From: Luteimicrobium album
Lineage (GTDB): Bacteria > Actinomycetota > Actinomycetes > Actinomycetales > Cellulomonadaceae
NCBI RefSeq assembly: GCF_030161555.1
Contig: NZ_BSUK01000001.1
Location: 3,100,001 to 3,164,000 of the forward strand
Direction of reading: 5' to 3'
Length of the DNA stretch: 64,000 nucleotides
In this document: positions 22,739 to 32,603 of the stretch, in pieces
Layout of the letters: the number at the start of each line of letters is the position of its first letter
How positions within the stretch are numbered: the first letter of the stretch is position 1
The notes under the pieces: generated by a model
Databases searched by the model: none
What the model was told of the DNA's origin: nothing
The model's input: only the letters and a program-made list of their open reading frames with translations
Translations under genes and position numbers: made by a program

Positions 22739-23921
22739 ATGACCTTCCAGGAGCAGCCCCTTCAGAGCCGGCCGAACCCGGTGGCCCCGCCGAGCGTCTT
22801 CGAGCCCTTCGACGTCGTCGTCGACCCGGAGCGGACCGTCGACCTGCGCGACCGGCTCGCGCGCACCGCGTGGCCGGTCGAGCCCGCGAGCGTCGGCGCG
22901 GACCAGGGCATGCCCGTCGCGACCGTCCGCGCCCTCGCGGACCGGTGGCGCGAGCTCGACCTCGACGCGGTCGCTGCGCGCGTCAACGCGTTCCCCCAGC
23001 TCACGACCGTGATCGACGGGCAGCGCGTCCACTTCTGGCACGTGCGCGCGGCCCGCCCGTCCGGCTCTCCCGCGACCGCACTTCTCCTGCTCCACGGCTG
23101 GCCCTCGACGCTCCTGGAGTACGCGCGCGTCGTCGGCCCGCTCACGGACCCTGTGGCGCACGGCGCGCCGGACGCCCCCGCGTTCGACGTCGTCGTACCG
23201 TCGCTGCCGGGCTTCGGCTTCTCCGGCCCGACGACGCAGACCGGCTGGGACAGCGCGCGCAGCGCCGGGCGCTCGCCGCGCTCATGGCGGGCCTGGGCTA
23301 CGAGCGGTGGGGCGTCGTGGGGAACGACGTCGGCTCGCTGGTCGGCCGCGAGCTCGGGATCCTCGCGCCGGACGGGCTCGTCGGCGTGCACGTGCAGCAG
23401 ATCTTCGCGTTCCCGTCGGGCGATGAGGACGAGAACGCGCGGCTGAGCCCCGAGGACTGGGCCAGCCTGACGTCGGGCTCCACGGCCGACTTCCAGGCGA
23501 AGGCGGGCTACCAGGCGATCCAGCAGAAGCGGCCGCAGACGCTGGCCTTCGCGCTGGAGGACTCTCCGGCGGGCCTCCTGGCATGGAACGCCGAGCTGTG
23601 GACGGGCTGGGGCGAGCAGCCGGTGGACGTCGACGAGTACCTCGCGCACGTGACGGTCTACTGGCTCACGCGGACCGCGGGGTCAGCGGCACGCCAGTAC
23701 CTCGAGGACGCCCGCAGCGGCGCCGGGTACCGGGACCTGCCGAACCCTGTCCCGACGGCGGTGGCGGTGTTCCCGTGGGACTTCCGGACGCTGCGGGCGT
23801 GCGCCGAGCGGTCGACGAATCTTGTCCGGTTCACGGAACAGCCGCGGGGCGGGCACTTCGCCGCCGTGACGGACCCGGACCTCGTCGTCGCGGACGTCCG
23901 GGGTTCTTCGCGTCGCTCTGA
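22739..23921 (+). CDS. Epoxide hydrolase, EphB/EHN type (two apparent frameshifts)
   Basis: An alpha/beta hydrolase of about 394 residues with the EHN N-terminal domain (VFEPFDVVVDPERTVDLRDR). The oxyanion HGWP motif is in LLLHGWPSTLLEYARV, the nucleophile Asp in WGVVGNDVGSLVG and the catalytic His in RGGHFAAV. Substrates of this family are epoxides opened to diols. One C is missing near 23263-23269 (agcgccgggc for agcgcccgggc) and one G near 23900-23904. Restoring both gives the normal ending ADVRGFFASL and a stop at 23921. The divergent WYL regulator may control it. Confidence 0.85.
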
Positions 23922-23957
23922 CCACGGATGTCGGCTGCGCGGGAGACAATGGTGCCC

Positions 23958-24738
23958 ATGCCGGTCTACCGCGACGAGGCGCTTGTGCTGCGCGCCCAGA
24001 AGCTGGGCGAGGCCGACCGCATCGTCACGCTGCTCACGCGCGAGCACGGGAAGGTCCGTGCGGTCGGCAAGGGCGTGCGGCGCACGTCCTCGCGCGTGGG
24101 TGCGCGCCTCGAGCCGTTCATGTTCGTCGACGCGCAGCTCTACGTGGGCCGGACGCTCGACGTCGTGACCCAGGTCGAGACGGTCGGCCCGTACGCGAGC
24201 GAGATCGCGCGCGACTACGCGCTCTACACGGCCGGCACGGCGATGCTCGAGACTGCCGAGCGGCTGACCGAGGAGGGGAGCCCGCGGTCCAGCAGTTCTG
24301 GCTCCTGGCGGGGCGCTGCGCGCGCTCGCCGAGCACCACCACGCCGCCGGGCTCGTCCTCGACTCCTACCTGCTGCGGGCGCTGTCCGTGGCGGGCTGGG
24401 CGCCGAGCTTCACCGACTGCGCGCGCTGCGGCGAGCCGGGCCCACACACCGCGTTCTCCGTCGCGTCCGGAGGCGCGGTGTGCGCGCGGTGCCGTCCGCC
24501 CGGCTCGACGGCGCCCGCCCCCGAGACCTTCGCGTTGCTTGCCGCGCTCCTCGCGGGCGACTGGGCGACGGCCGACGCATCGTCGCCCCGGCACCGCAGC
24601 GAGGCGAGCGGCCTCGTCGCGGTGTACTCCCAGTTCCACCTCGAGCGACGCCTGCGGTCCCTGCGGCTCGTCGAGCGCGAGCCCGAGCGCACCGAAGCCC
24701 CGGAAACGACCCGTGAGACGGAGACCACCTTCCTGTGA
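23958..24738 (+). CDS. recO: DNA repair protein RecO (two apparent frameshifts)
   Basis: RecO helps load RecA onto SSB-coated DNA with RecR. The N-terminal OB fold begins [20 protein letters not shown], then [20 protein letters not shown]. The C-terminal zinc site has [10 protein letters not shown] and CARCRPPG. One G is missing near 24275-24279 and one near 24310-24313, both in G runs. With them the middle reads [20 protein letters not shown], and the protein is about 260 residues. The ATG at 23958 is favoured, because GACAAT lies seven bases upstream (leaderless) and RecO homologues start at this Met. uppS overlaps the stop codon. Confidence 0.92.
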
Positions 24739-25574
24739 TGGCACGAGCATCCCGCCGCGGCACCTCGCCGGCCGCCCGACCCGAGCGCGTCGCACCGACG
24801 CCGCATGTCTCGGGCGCGCGTCCGCCGGCCATCCCGCGCGAGGTGCTGCCCCAGCACGTCGCGATCGTCATGGACGGCAACGGGCGCTGGGCGAACGCGC
24901 GCCACCTGCCCCGGACGGCCGGGCACGAGGCGGGTGAGGTGGCGCTCAACGACGTGGTCGCGGGGGCTGTCGAGCTCGGGATCTCGCACGTCTCGGCGTA
25001 CGCGTTCTCGACCGAGAACTGGAAGCGGTCGCCCGAGGAGGTGCGCTTCCTCATGGGGTTCAACCGGGAGACGATCCGGCGTCGTCGGGACCTGTGGGAC
25101 TCGTGGGGTGTCCGGATCCGGTGGGCCGGGCGCCAGCCGCGGCTCTGGGGGAGCGTCGTCAAGGAGCTGCAGGTCGCCGAGCGGCAGACCGCCGGGAACG
25201 ACGGGCTGACCCTCACCTTGTGCGTGAACTACGGCGGCCGCCTCGAGATCACCGACGCCGTCCGCTCGCTCGCGGCGGAGGTCGCGGCGGGGCGGCTCGA
25301 CCCGTCGCGGATCACCGAGAAGACCATCGCGAAGCACCTGTACGACCCCGACATGCCCGACGTCGACCTGTTCCTGCGGTCTTCCGGCGAGCAGCGGACG
25401 TCGAACTTCCTGCCCTGGCAGTCCGCCTATGCGGAGCTGGTGTTCGTGCCCGAGCTGTGGCCCGACGTCGACCGGCTCGTCCTGTGGCGCGCCGTCGAGG
25501 AGTACGCGCGCCGCGACCGCCGGTACGGCGGGGCGGTCGACGCGGTCTCCCAGGGCACCGGCGGCGCGTCGTGA
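24738..25574 (+). CDS. uppS: Isoprenyl (undecaprenyl/decaprenyl) diphosphate synthase
   Basis: A 278-residue cis-prenyltransferase that makes the long-chain polyprenyl diphosphate carrier for cell-wall synthesis. The pyrophosphate-binding motif is [19 protein letters not shown]. Other conserved blocks are [26 protein letters not shown] and [18 protein letters not shown]. The start overlaps the recO stop (GTG 24735 or ATG 24738 are both possible). The order recO-uppS is conserved in Actinobacteria. Confidence 0.94.
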   Translation: MARASRRGTSPAARPERVAPTPHVSGARPPAIPREVLPQHVAIVMDGNGRWANARHLPRTAGHEAGEVALNDVVAGAVELGISHVSAYAFSTENWKRSPEEVRFLMGFNRETIRRRRDLWDSWGVRIRWAGRQPRLWGSVVKELQVAERQTAGNDGLTLTLCVNYGGRLEITDAVRSLAAEVAAGRLDPSRITEKTIAKHLYDPDMPDVDLFLRSSGEQRTSNFLPWQSAYAELVFVPELWPDVDRLVLWRAVEEYARRDRRYGGAVDAVSQGTGGAS

Positions 25575-26213
25575 GCCTGCCGCAGGACGGGGAGCGCAGA
25601 ACCCGCCGTGGGTCGTGCACACCGACCGGCTGCTGCTCAGCGCGGTCGGGCCCGGCGACGTCGACGACCTCTTCGCGCTCAACACGGACCCCGCGGTCTG
25701 GTGGCACTTCCCGTCGGGGCGGCACGTCGAGCGGGCCCAGACGGAGGAGTTCGTCGGGCTGTGCGCGTGGGCGTGGCAGCGGGACGGGCTGGGCTACTGG
25801 GCGCTGCGCGACCCGGCTCGCGCATCCTGCTGGGTGTGGGCGGGTGCACGGGCGTGCACGGCGTCGCCTGGAACCTGTACTACCGGCTGCGCCCGGCGTC
25901 GCAAGGGCAGGGGTACGCGAGCGAGCTCGTGCGGGCCGCGCGCGAGTGGGCGGATCGGGTCGACCCCGAGCGGCCCGTCGTCGCGAGCCTCCTCGAGCAC
26001 AACGTGCGCTCGCGCGCCGTCGTCGAGCGTGCGGGTCTGACGCTCGCGTGGCGCGGACCCGACCGCGGCAACCCCGATCCGTCCGCGGTGCGGCTGCTGT
26101 TCGCGGACCGCACGGTCGCCGAGGATGTCGTCGAGCGCCTGGTCGGCGGCGAGGCGGGGATGGTCGCACCGGACGCGCGCGACGAGGCAGCCGGACCTAC
26201 CGTCGAGCCATGA
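25571..26213 (+). CDS. GNAT-family acetyltransferase (two apparent frameshifts)
   Basis: A protein of about 214 residues of the RimJ/RimL-like GNAT group. It begins [20 protein letters not shown] and contains [10 protein letters not shown]. The acetyl-CoA loop lies in [18 protein letters not shown], followed by [18 protein letters not shown]. One G is missing at 25589-25594 and one near 25814-25817 (ccggctcgc for ccgggctcgc). The GTG start overlaps the uppS stop and its own stop overlaps the next ATG. The acetylated substrate cannot be told from sequence. Confidence 0.78.
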
Positions 26214-26583
26214 GCCTCACGATCGGCATGGTCACGTTCGACTCGTCGGACCCGGCGCCGCTCGCGCAGTGGTGGGTGGACGCGCTGGGGGCCGGCTGGA
26301 CGACGACGATGCCGGCGGCTGGTTCTTCGTCGTTGCGACGCCCGACGGTCTGCCGAACCTCGGGTTCCAGCGTGTCGAGGACCCGACGCCGGGCAAGAAC
26401 CGGGTGCACCTCGACCTCGGCGCGGACGACCGGGCAGCGGAGGTCGCCCGACTCGTGGAGGCGGGCGCCGTCGTCGTCGGCGAGCACACGATCCCGGGCT
26501 ACCGGTGGACGGTGCTCGCGGACCCGCAGGGCAACCAGTTCTGCGTCGGCGCCGAGGACGACGTCGTGACGGCCTTCAGCTGA
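26210..26583 (+). CDS. VOC-superfamily (glyoxalase/bleomycin-resistance-like) protein (one apparent frameshift)
   Basis: A single-domain VOC protein of about 125 residues. It starts [20 protein letters not shown], continues as WWVDALG, and has [20 protein letters not shown] and [12 protein letters not shown]. The C-terminal strand [18 protein letters not shown] is typical of the family. One G is missing from the run at 26287-26291. The ATG overlaps the GNAT stop, and TACCGT lies six bases upstream, so it may also have a leaderless transcript of its own. Its 3' end overlaps the convergent Zur gene by eight bases. No specific substrate can be assigned. Confidence 0.78.
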
Positions 26584-26971
26584 CGGTCGCGGCGCGGCAG
26601 TCGGCGCACGTGCCGAAGAGCTCGACCGTGTGCTGGATGTCGGTGAAGCCGTGCTGCGCACCGACCGAGGCCGCCCAGGCCTCGACGCTCGGGCCGTCGA
26701 TCTCGACCGCCCGGCCGCACGTGCGGCACACGAGGTGGTGGTGGTGCTCCTGCTTGGCACACCGGCGGTAGACGTTCTCCCCGCCCTCGGTCCGCAGGAC
26801 GTCGACCGCGCCGTCGTCGGCGAGGGCCTGGAGCGCGCGGTACACGGTTGCGAGGCCGACGCCGTCGCCCTGGGAGCGCAGGAGCTCGTGGAGCTGCTGC
26901 GCGGAGCGGAAGTCGTCCAGGTCGTCCAGGGCGTGCTGGACGGCGACGCGCTGCTTGGTGATGCGCTGCAC
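26576..26971 (-). CDS. zur: Fur-family metalloregulator, Zur-like
   Basis: A 131-residue Fur-superfamily repressor. The winged helix covers about residues 1-80 ([39 protein letters not shown]). The metal-binding hinge carries [20 protein letters not shown], and a second CxxC (CADC) lies near the end, a Zur-like zinc pattern. The [13 protein letters not shown] block is closer to Zur than to Fur or PerR. It is divergent from glyS, and an AT-rich direct-repeat sequence 36-53 nt upstream may be its operator. Its 3' end overlaps the convergent VOC gene. Confidence 0.87.
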   Translation of the reverse strand: MQRITKQRVAVQHALDDLDDFRSAQQLHELLRSQGDGVGLATVYRALQALADDGAVDVLRTEGGENVYRRCAKQEHHHHLVCRTCGRAVEIDGPSVEAWAASVGAQHGFTDIQHTVELFGTCADCRAATVS

Positions 26972-27005
26972 GGCTGGTCTCCGGCGGGGTCGGCGGGTGC
27001 TCCTT

Positions 27006-27024
27006 GTCGATTCTCATTCTCATC
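27006..27024. promoter_or_regulatory. Candidate Zur/Fur-type operator between zur and glyS
   Basis: The sequence gtcgattctcattctcatc (minus strand TGAGAATGAGAAT) is the only AT-rich stretch in the divergent region. It resembles Zur/Fur box half-sites (TGANAATNATT), but is partly a direct repeat and not a clean palindrome. It could mediate zur autoregulation. Confidence 0.4.
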
Positions 27025-27145
27025 TAGCGGTGTGAGCGATGTCAAAGGACGCCGGGCTGCCCGAGGGTGCCCGGTAGGCTGGGACCTCCGAACGACCCCC
27101 ACCTGCCCGCACGCCATGCGGGCAGCCGTCTTCGAGGAGTGCCCC

Positions 27146-28531
<1,386 letters not shown>

Positions 28532-28539
28532 CCACCCCT

Positions 28540-28574
28540 GCCGTGTGGGCGTCCGTTTGGGATGCCCACACGGC
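28540..28574. terminator. Terminator hairpin between glyS and the anti-sigma gene
   Basis: An 11-bp perfect inverted repeat (28540-28550 gccgtgtgggc and 28564-28574) with a 13-nt loop lies between the convergent stop codons and could serve both strands. The right arm plus flank (15 nt) is repeated at 30643-30657, beyond the sigma gene. Confidence 0.7.
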
Positions 28575-29964
28575 TCAGTCGAGCCAGGTGCGCGTGAGCA
28601 GGTCGAGGTGGTGGTCGCTGCCCTTCGCGTCGGTGAAGCCCAGCACCGTGCCCACCAGACGCCGGTCGTACGCGTGGGTCACGACGTCGACCAGGCGGGC
28701 GCCGTCGGACGGCAGCAGCACGTCGACCCGCTTGCCGCCCGCGCCCGGTCCGACGTAGCGCAGCCTCCCCGAGCCGCCCTCGAACGAGACGGTGACGCGC
28801 TCTCCGTCGATCCAGCCGATCCACTCGGCCGACCGCTCGTGCAGGAAGCCGGGGTAGGTGAAGAAGCCCAGCTCGACGACACGTGCGCCGTCGCCGCCGC
28901 GCGGGAAGCCCTGCGCCTCGGCGTCGTGAACGAGCGTGTTCAGCACGCCATCGAGCCCGTGCCAGTACGTGGCGACACCGGGGTCGTTCCGGCCGTCGTC
29001 GCCGTCGCCGATCGCGTCGGCCACCGTCTGCATGAGAACGCTCGCACGCACCTGGATCTTTCGTTCCTGGGCGTCCGGGACGGTGTGCCCGTTCCCCGTG
29101 CCCGACGACGGCGCAGCGGCCGAGCCGGTCGACGTCGCGACGGCCGTGGCGACGGCCGGGGAAGCGGGTCCATGCAGGTGCGGGCGGCGAGGTCGGGGCA
29201 GTCCGGTGTGCTGAGCGTGCCGTCCTCGTTCCGGAACACGACCCCGATCTGGTCGGTGTCGGAGATGTTCACGTCCGTGCCGAACAGTCCGACGGCCCAC
29301 TGCGGACCGCTTCCGGTGGCGCCGGCGACCTCGAACGTCGGCACCGGGACGACGAGCGGTCCCTCGCCGGCTGAATCGGTCGGTTGCGCCGTCGTCCACA
29401 GGTACGGAACGGCTCCGGGGTCGTCGCGCGGGGAGTCCCCCACACGTAGACGCCGCGGCTCGGGCGACCGGGAGCCAGCAGCTCGGCCCGCGCGTCGTCA
29501 GTGCTGCGGCTCGCGCTCACAGCGCCGTCCGAGTCGGTCTGGGCGTGCAGCTCACCGTCCGCCAGCCACACGGGCACGCCCTCCCAGGTCCCGAGGTCGA
29601 CCTGCCCGAGCTCGTCGGCCGAGAGCCGCCCGGACGGCGCGACAACGCCCGGCGCGAGCGTGCGGGGCGTCGGCACGGTCGTCGCAGCGCTCGTCGGCGA
29701 CGGCGTCCCGGTCGCCGCGCTGGGTGACGGGGCGCGGGCGGCGTCGAACCCGCTCGGAGCGTCGTGTCCGACGGCGCCCATCACTACCGCGAGGACCGCG
29801 GCGCAGGCCAGCAGGCCGCCCGCGCCGGTGGTGACCGTGCGTCGTCGGACGCGCCGGCGACCGCGCTCCAGGACCACGGCGGGGTCGAGCGACATCGGGG
29901 GCACGACGGCCTCGGCGCGGGCGAGGAGCTCGTCGGCGACGGGGTCGGGACCGGGCGCGGTCAT
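28575..29964 (-). CDS. Putative membrane-bound anti-sigma factor or sigma-associated protein (two apparent frameshifts)
   Basis: About 463 residues. A short N-terminal cytosolic part (DELLARAEAVVPPMSLDPAV) leads to one membrane helix (GLLACAAVLAVVMGAV, about residues 52-67). A Ser/Thr/Pro/Ala-rich stalk and an extracytoplasmic domain with no recognised family follow (TWEGVPVWLADGELHAQTDS, WIGWIDGERVTVSFEGGSG). It overlaps the upstream sigma factor stop by ATGA, the standard sigma/anti-sigma arrangement, so an anti-sigma role is inferred from context. One G-C pair is missing at 29437-29441 and one near 29164-29168. No zinc-binding HxxxCxxC motif is visible. Confidence 0.65.
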
Positions 29965-30587
29965 CGGGTCTCCTCCGGCTCGGGCTGGGACAGTGCTGCG
30001 CGGAGCGTGGCCAGGCTCCGGTGCGCCGTCGACTTCACGGTGCCGACGCTGACGCCGAGCGCCGCGGCGACCTCGGACTCGGGCAGCCCGACGAGGTGCC
30101 GGAGCACCACGATCCGGCGCTGTCGCGGCGTCAGCAGCGCCAGCGCGCGCACGAGCTCGTCGCGGTCGTGCGTCACCGTGTGCTCGTCCGGCCCGCCGCC
30201 GGGGTCCGGGAGGTCCTCGGGCGCCCTCAGGACCTCGCGACGACGCTGCCGCCACGAGTCCGTCCGGAGGTTCACGAGCACCCGGCGGGCGTAGGCCAGC
30301 GGGTCGCCCCGGCTCGCGCGCGACCACGCCGCGTACGTCCGGACGAGGGCGTGCTGCACGAGCTCCTCCGCCCGGTGAGCGTCCCCGCACAGGAACCATG
30401 CGGTGCGCAGCAGGGCCGGCGAGCTCTGCTCCACGAAGGCCGTGAACGCGGTGTCGCGCTCGTGGCGGTCGGGTGTGTCGGGCTCGTCGACGTCCGCGTC
30501 GTCGAGCACGACCACCTCGACGCTGCCGGTGGCGGCAGCGTCTGACCGCCGGCGTGGGCGTCCTGAGGGCGGGGTGTGCGTCGCCAT
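29961..30587 (-). CDS. ECF-type RNA polymerase sigma factor (SigE/SigM family)
   Basis: A sigma-70 family protein of about 208 residues. Region 2 spans AFTAFVEQSSPALLRTAWFL to ARRVLVNLRTDSWRQRRRE. Region 4 contains ALLTPRQRRIVVLRHLVGL and a helix-turn-helix, SEVAAALGVSVGTVKSTAH. The spacing and sequence match the short actinobacterial SigE-type group. A TACGGT hexamer at 30597-30602 (minus strand) sits directly before the upstream GTG (30596), so that GTG would not be transcribed; I use the ATG at 30587. It is co-transcribed with the membrane protein behind it, presumed its antagonist. Confidence 0.87.
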   Translation of the reverse strand: MATHTPPSGRPRRRSDAAATGSVEVVVLDDADVDEPDTPDRHERDTAFTAFVEQSSPALLRTAWFLCGDAHRAEELVQHALVRTYAAWSRASRGDPLAYARRVLVNLRTDSWRQRRREVLRAPEDLPDPGGGPDEHTVTHDRDELVRALALLTPRQRRIVVLRHLVGLPESEVAAALGVSVGTVKSTAHRSLATLRAALSQPEPEETR

Positions 30588-30665
30588 GGTGGTCACACCG
30601 TAGAAGACGTGCGACGGCCCGGAAAGGTTGCGCCGGCGCCCCGGATGCCCACACGGCGGAAACGG

Positions 30666-30677
30666 TGACAGATGTCA
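30666..30677. promoter_or_regulatory. Palindromic operator-like site before the ABC exporter operon
   Basis: TGACAgaTGTCA is a 5+2+5 palindrome 59 nt before the ABC ATPase start. Further tgtgaca and tgtcatga half-sites lie between it and the start codon. It lies between the divergent sigma gene and the exporter operon. Which regulator uses it is unknown. Confidence 0.4.
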
Positions 30678-30736
30678 TGAGGCACCTGTGACAGCCGTCG
30701 GTGCCGCTGACCTGCGCCGACGTCCAGGATGGTGTC

Positions 30737-31741
30737 ATGACCACACCGCAGGGGCCACGGAGCCTCCCCACGACGCCCGCGCTCGCGCTGCACGGGCTGC
30801 ACAAGCAGTTCTCGTCGCCGTCGGGCACGGTCCGTGCCGTGAACGGCATCGACCTCACGATCATGCCGGGCGAGGTCGTCGCGTTCCTCGGCCCGAACGG
30901 CGCCGGTAAGACCACGACCATCGACATGGTGCTCGGTCTGTCGCAGGCGTCGTCGGGCACGCTCGAGGTGTTCGGGCACAGCCCCGCGGACGCGATCGCC
31001 GCCGGCCGCGTGGCCGCCGTCATGCAGACCGGCGGGCTGCTCCGCGACATCACGGTCGCGGAGACCGTCGAGCTCACAGCGTCCCTGTTCGGCAGCTCGG
31101 TCGCGGCCGCCCCGTACCTGGAGCGCGCCGGGATCGCCGACATCGCCGACCGGATGGTGGGCAAGTGCTCGGGCGGCCAGCAGCAGCGGCTCCGGTTCGC
31201 GATGGCGCTCGTCTCCGAGCCCGACCTGCTGCTGCTCGACGAGCCGACGACCGGGATGGACGTCGAGGGGCGCCGGGAGTTCTGGTCGGCGATCCGGCAG
31301 GACGCCGCGCGCGGCCGGACCATCGTCTTCGCGACCCACTACCTGGAGGAGGCGGACGCGTACGCGGACCGCATCGTCCTCGTGAGCCAGGGTCGGATCG
31401 TCGCCGACGGCTCGTCCGCGGAGATCAAGAACCTCGCGTCGGGCCGCACCGTCACGGCCCTGCTCGACGCGGAGGCCGAGCCCGGCCAGGTGCTCGACGC
31501 GATCCGCGCGCTCGACGGCGTCGACACGGTCGAGGAGCGCGGGAACCGGATCATCGTCCGCACCTCGGACTCCGACACCGTCGCCCGCTACCTGCTCACC
31601 CGCACCAAGGCGCGCGACCTCGAGGTCACCGCCGAGAACCTCGAGGAGGCGTTCGTCGCCCTCACCTCCGCCCACCCGACGTCCGCCACCGACGTCCCGG
31701 CGCCCGCCGCCGTCACCGCCACCGAAGGAGCCCTCCGATGA
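30737..31741 (+). CDS. ABC exporter ATP-binding protein (DrrA-like)
   Basis: A 334-residue nucleotide-binding protein of the DrrA/CcmA-type exporters. Motifs are Walker A GPNGAGKTT, signature CSGGQQQRL (Cys in place of the usual Leu), Walker B LLLLDEPTTGMD and the switch histidine in VFATHYLEE. A C-terminal domain of about 100 residues follows (AEIKNLASGRTVTALLDAEA). It is coupled by ATGA to the permease gene and followed by a histidine kinase and response regulator, a layout typical of antimicrobial or lipid-stress export modules. Confidence 0.9.
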   Translation: MTTPQGPRSLPTTPALALHGLHKQFSSPSGTVRAVNGIDLTIMPGEVVAFLGPNGAGKTTTIDMVLGLSQASSGTLEVFGHSPADAIAAGRVAAVMQTGGLLRDITVAETVELTASLFGSSVAAAPYLERAGIADIADRMVGKCSGGQQQRLRFAMALVSEPDLLLLDEPTTGMDVEGRREFWSAIRQDAARGRTIVFATHYLEEADAYADRIVLVSQGRIVADGSSAEIKNLASGRTVTALLDAEAEPGQVLDAIRALDGVDTVEERGNRIIVRTSDSDTVARYLLTRTKARDLEVTAENLEEAFVALTSAHPTSATDVPAPAAVTATEGALR

Positions 31742-32553
31742 GCACGCTCGCCCCCAGCCCCGCCCCGAGCCCCGCGGCCCGGCCCACCGGCGCACGGATC
31801 GGCACACCCGCCGTCGGCCGCGGCGTGAGTGCCACGTACCTGAAGCTCGAGCTCCGCCGATTCTTCCGCAACCGCCGCACGCTGATCTTCTCGCTCGTCA
31901 TGCCGCCCGCGTTCTTCCTGATCTTCGGGACCGCGTCGGACTACACGACGCAGAAGGCCGGCAACGGCAACGTCACCGCGTGGATCCTCGTCTCGATGGC
32001 GCTCTACGGGGCGCTGCTCACGGCGACGTCCGGCGGCGCGAGCGTCTCGGTCGAGCGGGCCCAGGGCTGGACCCGCCAGCTGCGCCTCACGCCCCTGCGC
32101 TCGTGGGCCTACGTCGTCACCAAGATCACCGCCACGATGGCGCTCGGCGCCGTGTCGGTGCTCATCACCGTCGGCGTGGGCCTCGCGCTCGGCAAGGCGC
32201 ACATGCCGTTCTACGCGTGGATCCTGGCGCCGCTGATCGCCTGGGCGGGCTCCATCGTGTTCGCGGCGTTCGGCCTGTTCATGGGCTACCTGCTCCCGTC
32301 CGAGAACGTCATGCAGATCCTCGGCCCGGTCCTGGCGCTCCTGTCCTTCGCCGGCGGGCTGTTCTTCCCGCTCGGCGACGGCTGGTTCGCCGACGTCGCC
32401 AAGGTCATGCCGACCTACGGGCTGGCCGAGCTGACCCGCGCGCCGCTCGGCGACGGCTTCTCGGGCTGGGCGGTCGTGAACGTCGTCGCGTGGGCCGTGG
32501 TGTTCTCCCTCGGCGCCGCCTGGCGGTTCCGCAAGGACACGGCGCGGGTGTGA
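31738..32553 (+). CDS. ABC-2 type exporter permease
   Basis: A 271-residue ABC-2 permease with six membrane segments, from RTLIFSLVMPPAFFLIFGTA through MALYGALLTATSGGASVSVE, VSVLITVGVGLALGKA, AGSIVFAAFGLFMGYLL and ILGPVLALLSFAGGLFFPLG to AVVNVVAWAVVFSLGAAW. The N-terminal about 28 residues are Pro/Ala-rich. It pairs with the ATPase upstream. The downstream kinase gene begins about 50 nt later with its own promoter-like hairpin. Confidence 0.9.
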   Translation: MSTLAPSPAPSPAARPTGARIGTPAVGRGVSATYLKLELRRFFRNRRTLIFSLVMPPAFFLIFGTASDYTTQKAGNGNVTAWILVSMALYGALLTATSGGASVSVERAQGWTRQLRLTPLRSWAYVVTKITATMALGAVSVLITVGVGLALGKAHMPFYAWILAPLIAWAGSIVFAAFGLFMGYLLPSENVMQILGPVLALLSFAGGLFFPLGDGWFADVAKVMPTYGLAELTRAPLGDGFSGWAVVNVVAWAVVFSLGAAWRFRKDTARV

Positions 32554-32578
32554 CCAGCCCGTTCTCCGGAGCGCGCAC

Positions 32579-32603
32579 GCGACCCACCACTACGGTGGGT
32601 CGC
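32579..32603. promoter_or_regulatory. Palindrome over the -10 element of the histidine kinase gene
   Basis: A perfect 10-bp inverted repeat (gcgacccacc at 32579-32588 and its complement at 32594-32603) around a 5-nt loop contains the hexamer TACGGT (32591-32596). It ends directly at the GTG start at 32604. It could be an operator in the promoter core or a stem at the very 5' end of the mRNA. Confidence 0.55.

Noticed and set aside
27025..27145. T-box or other tRNA-sensing leader upstream of glyS
   Set aside because: I see no T-box core (AGGGUGGNACCGCG-like) sequence, and the interval is short with a normal ribosome binding site at the GTG.
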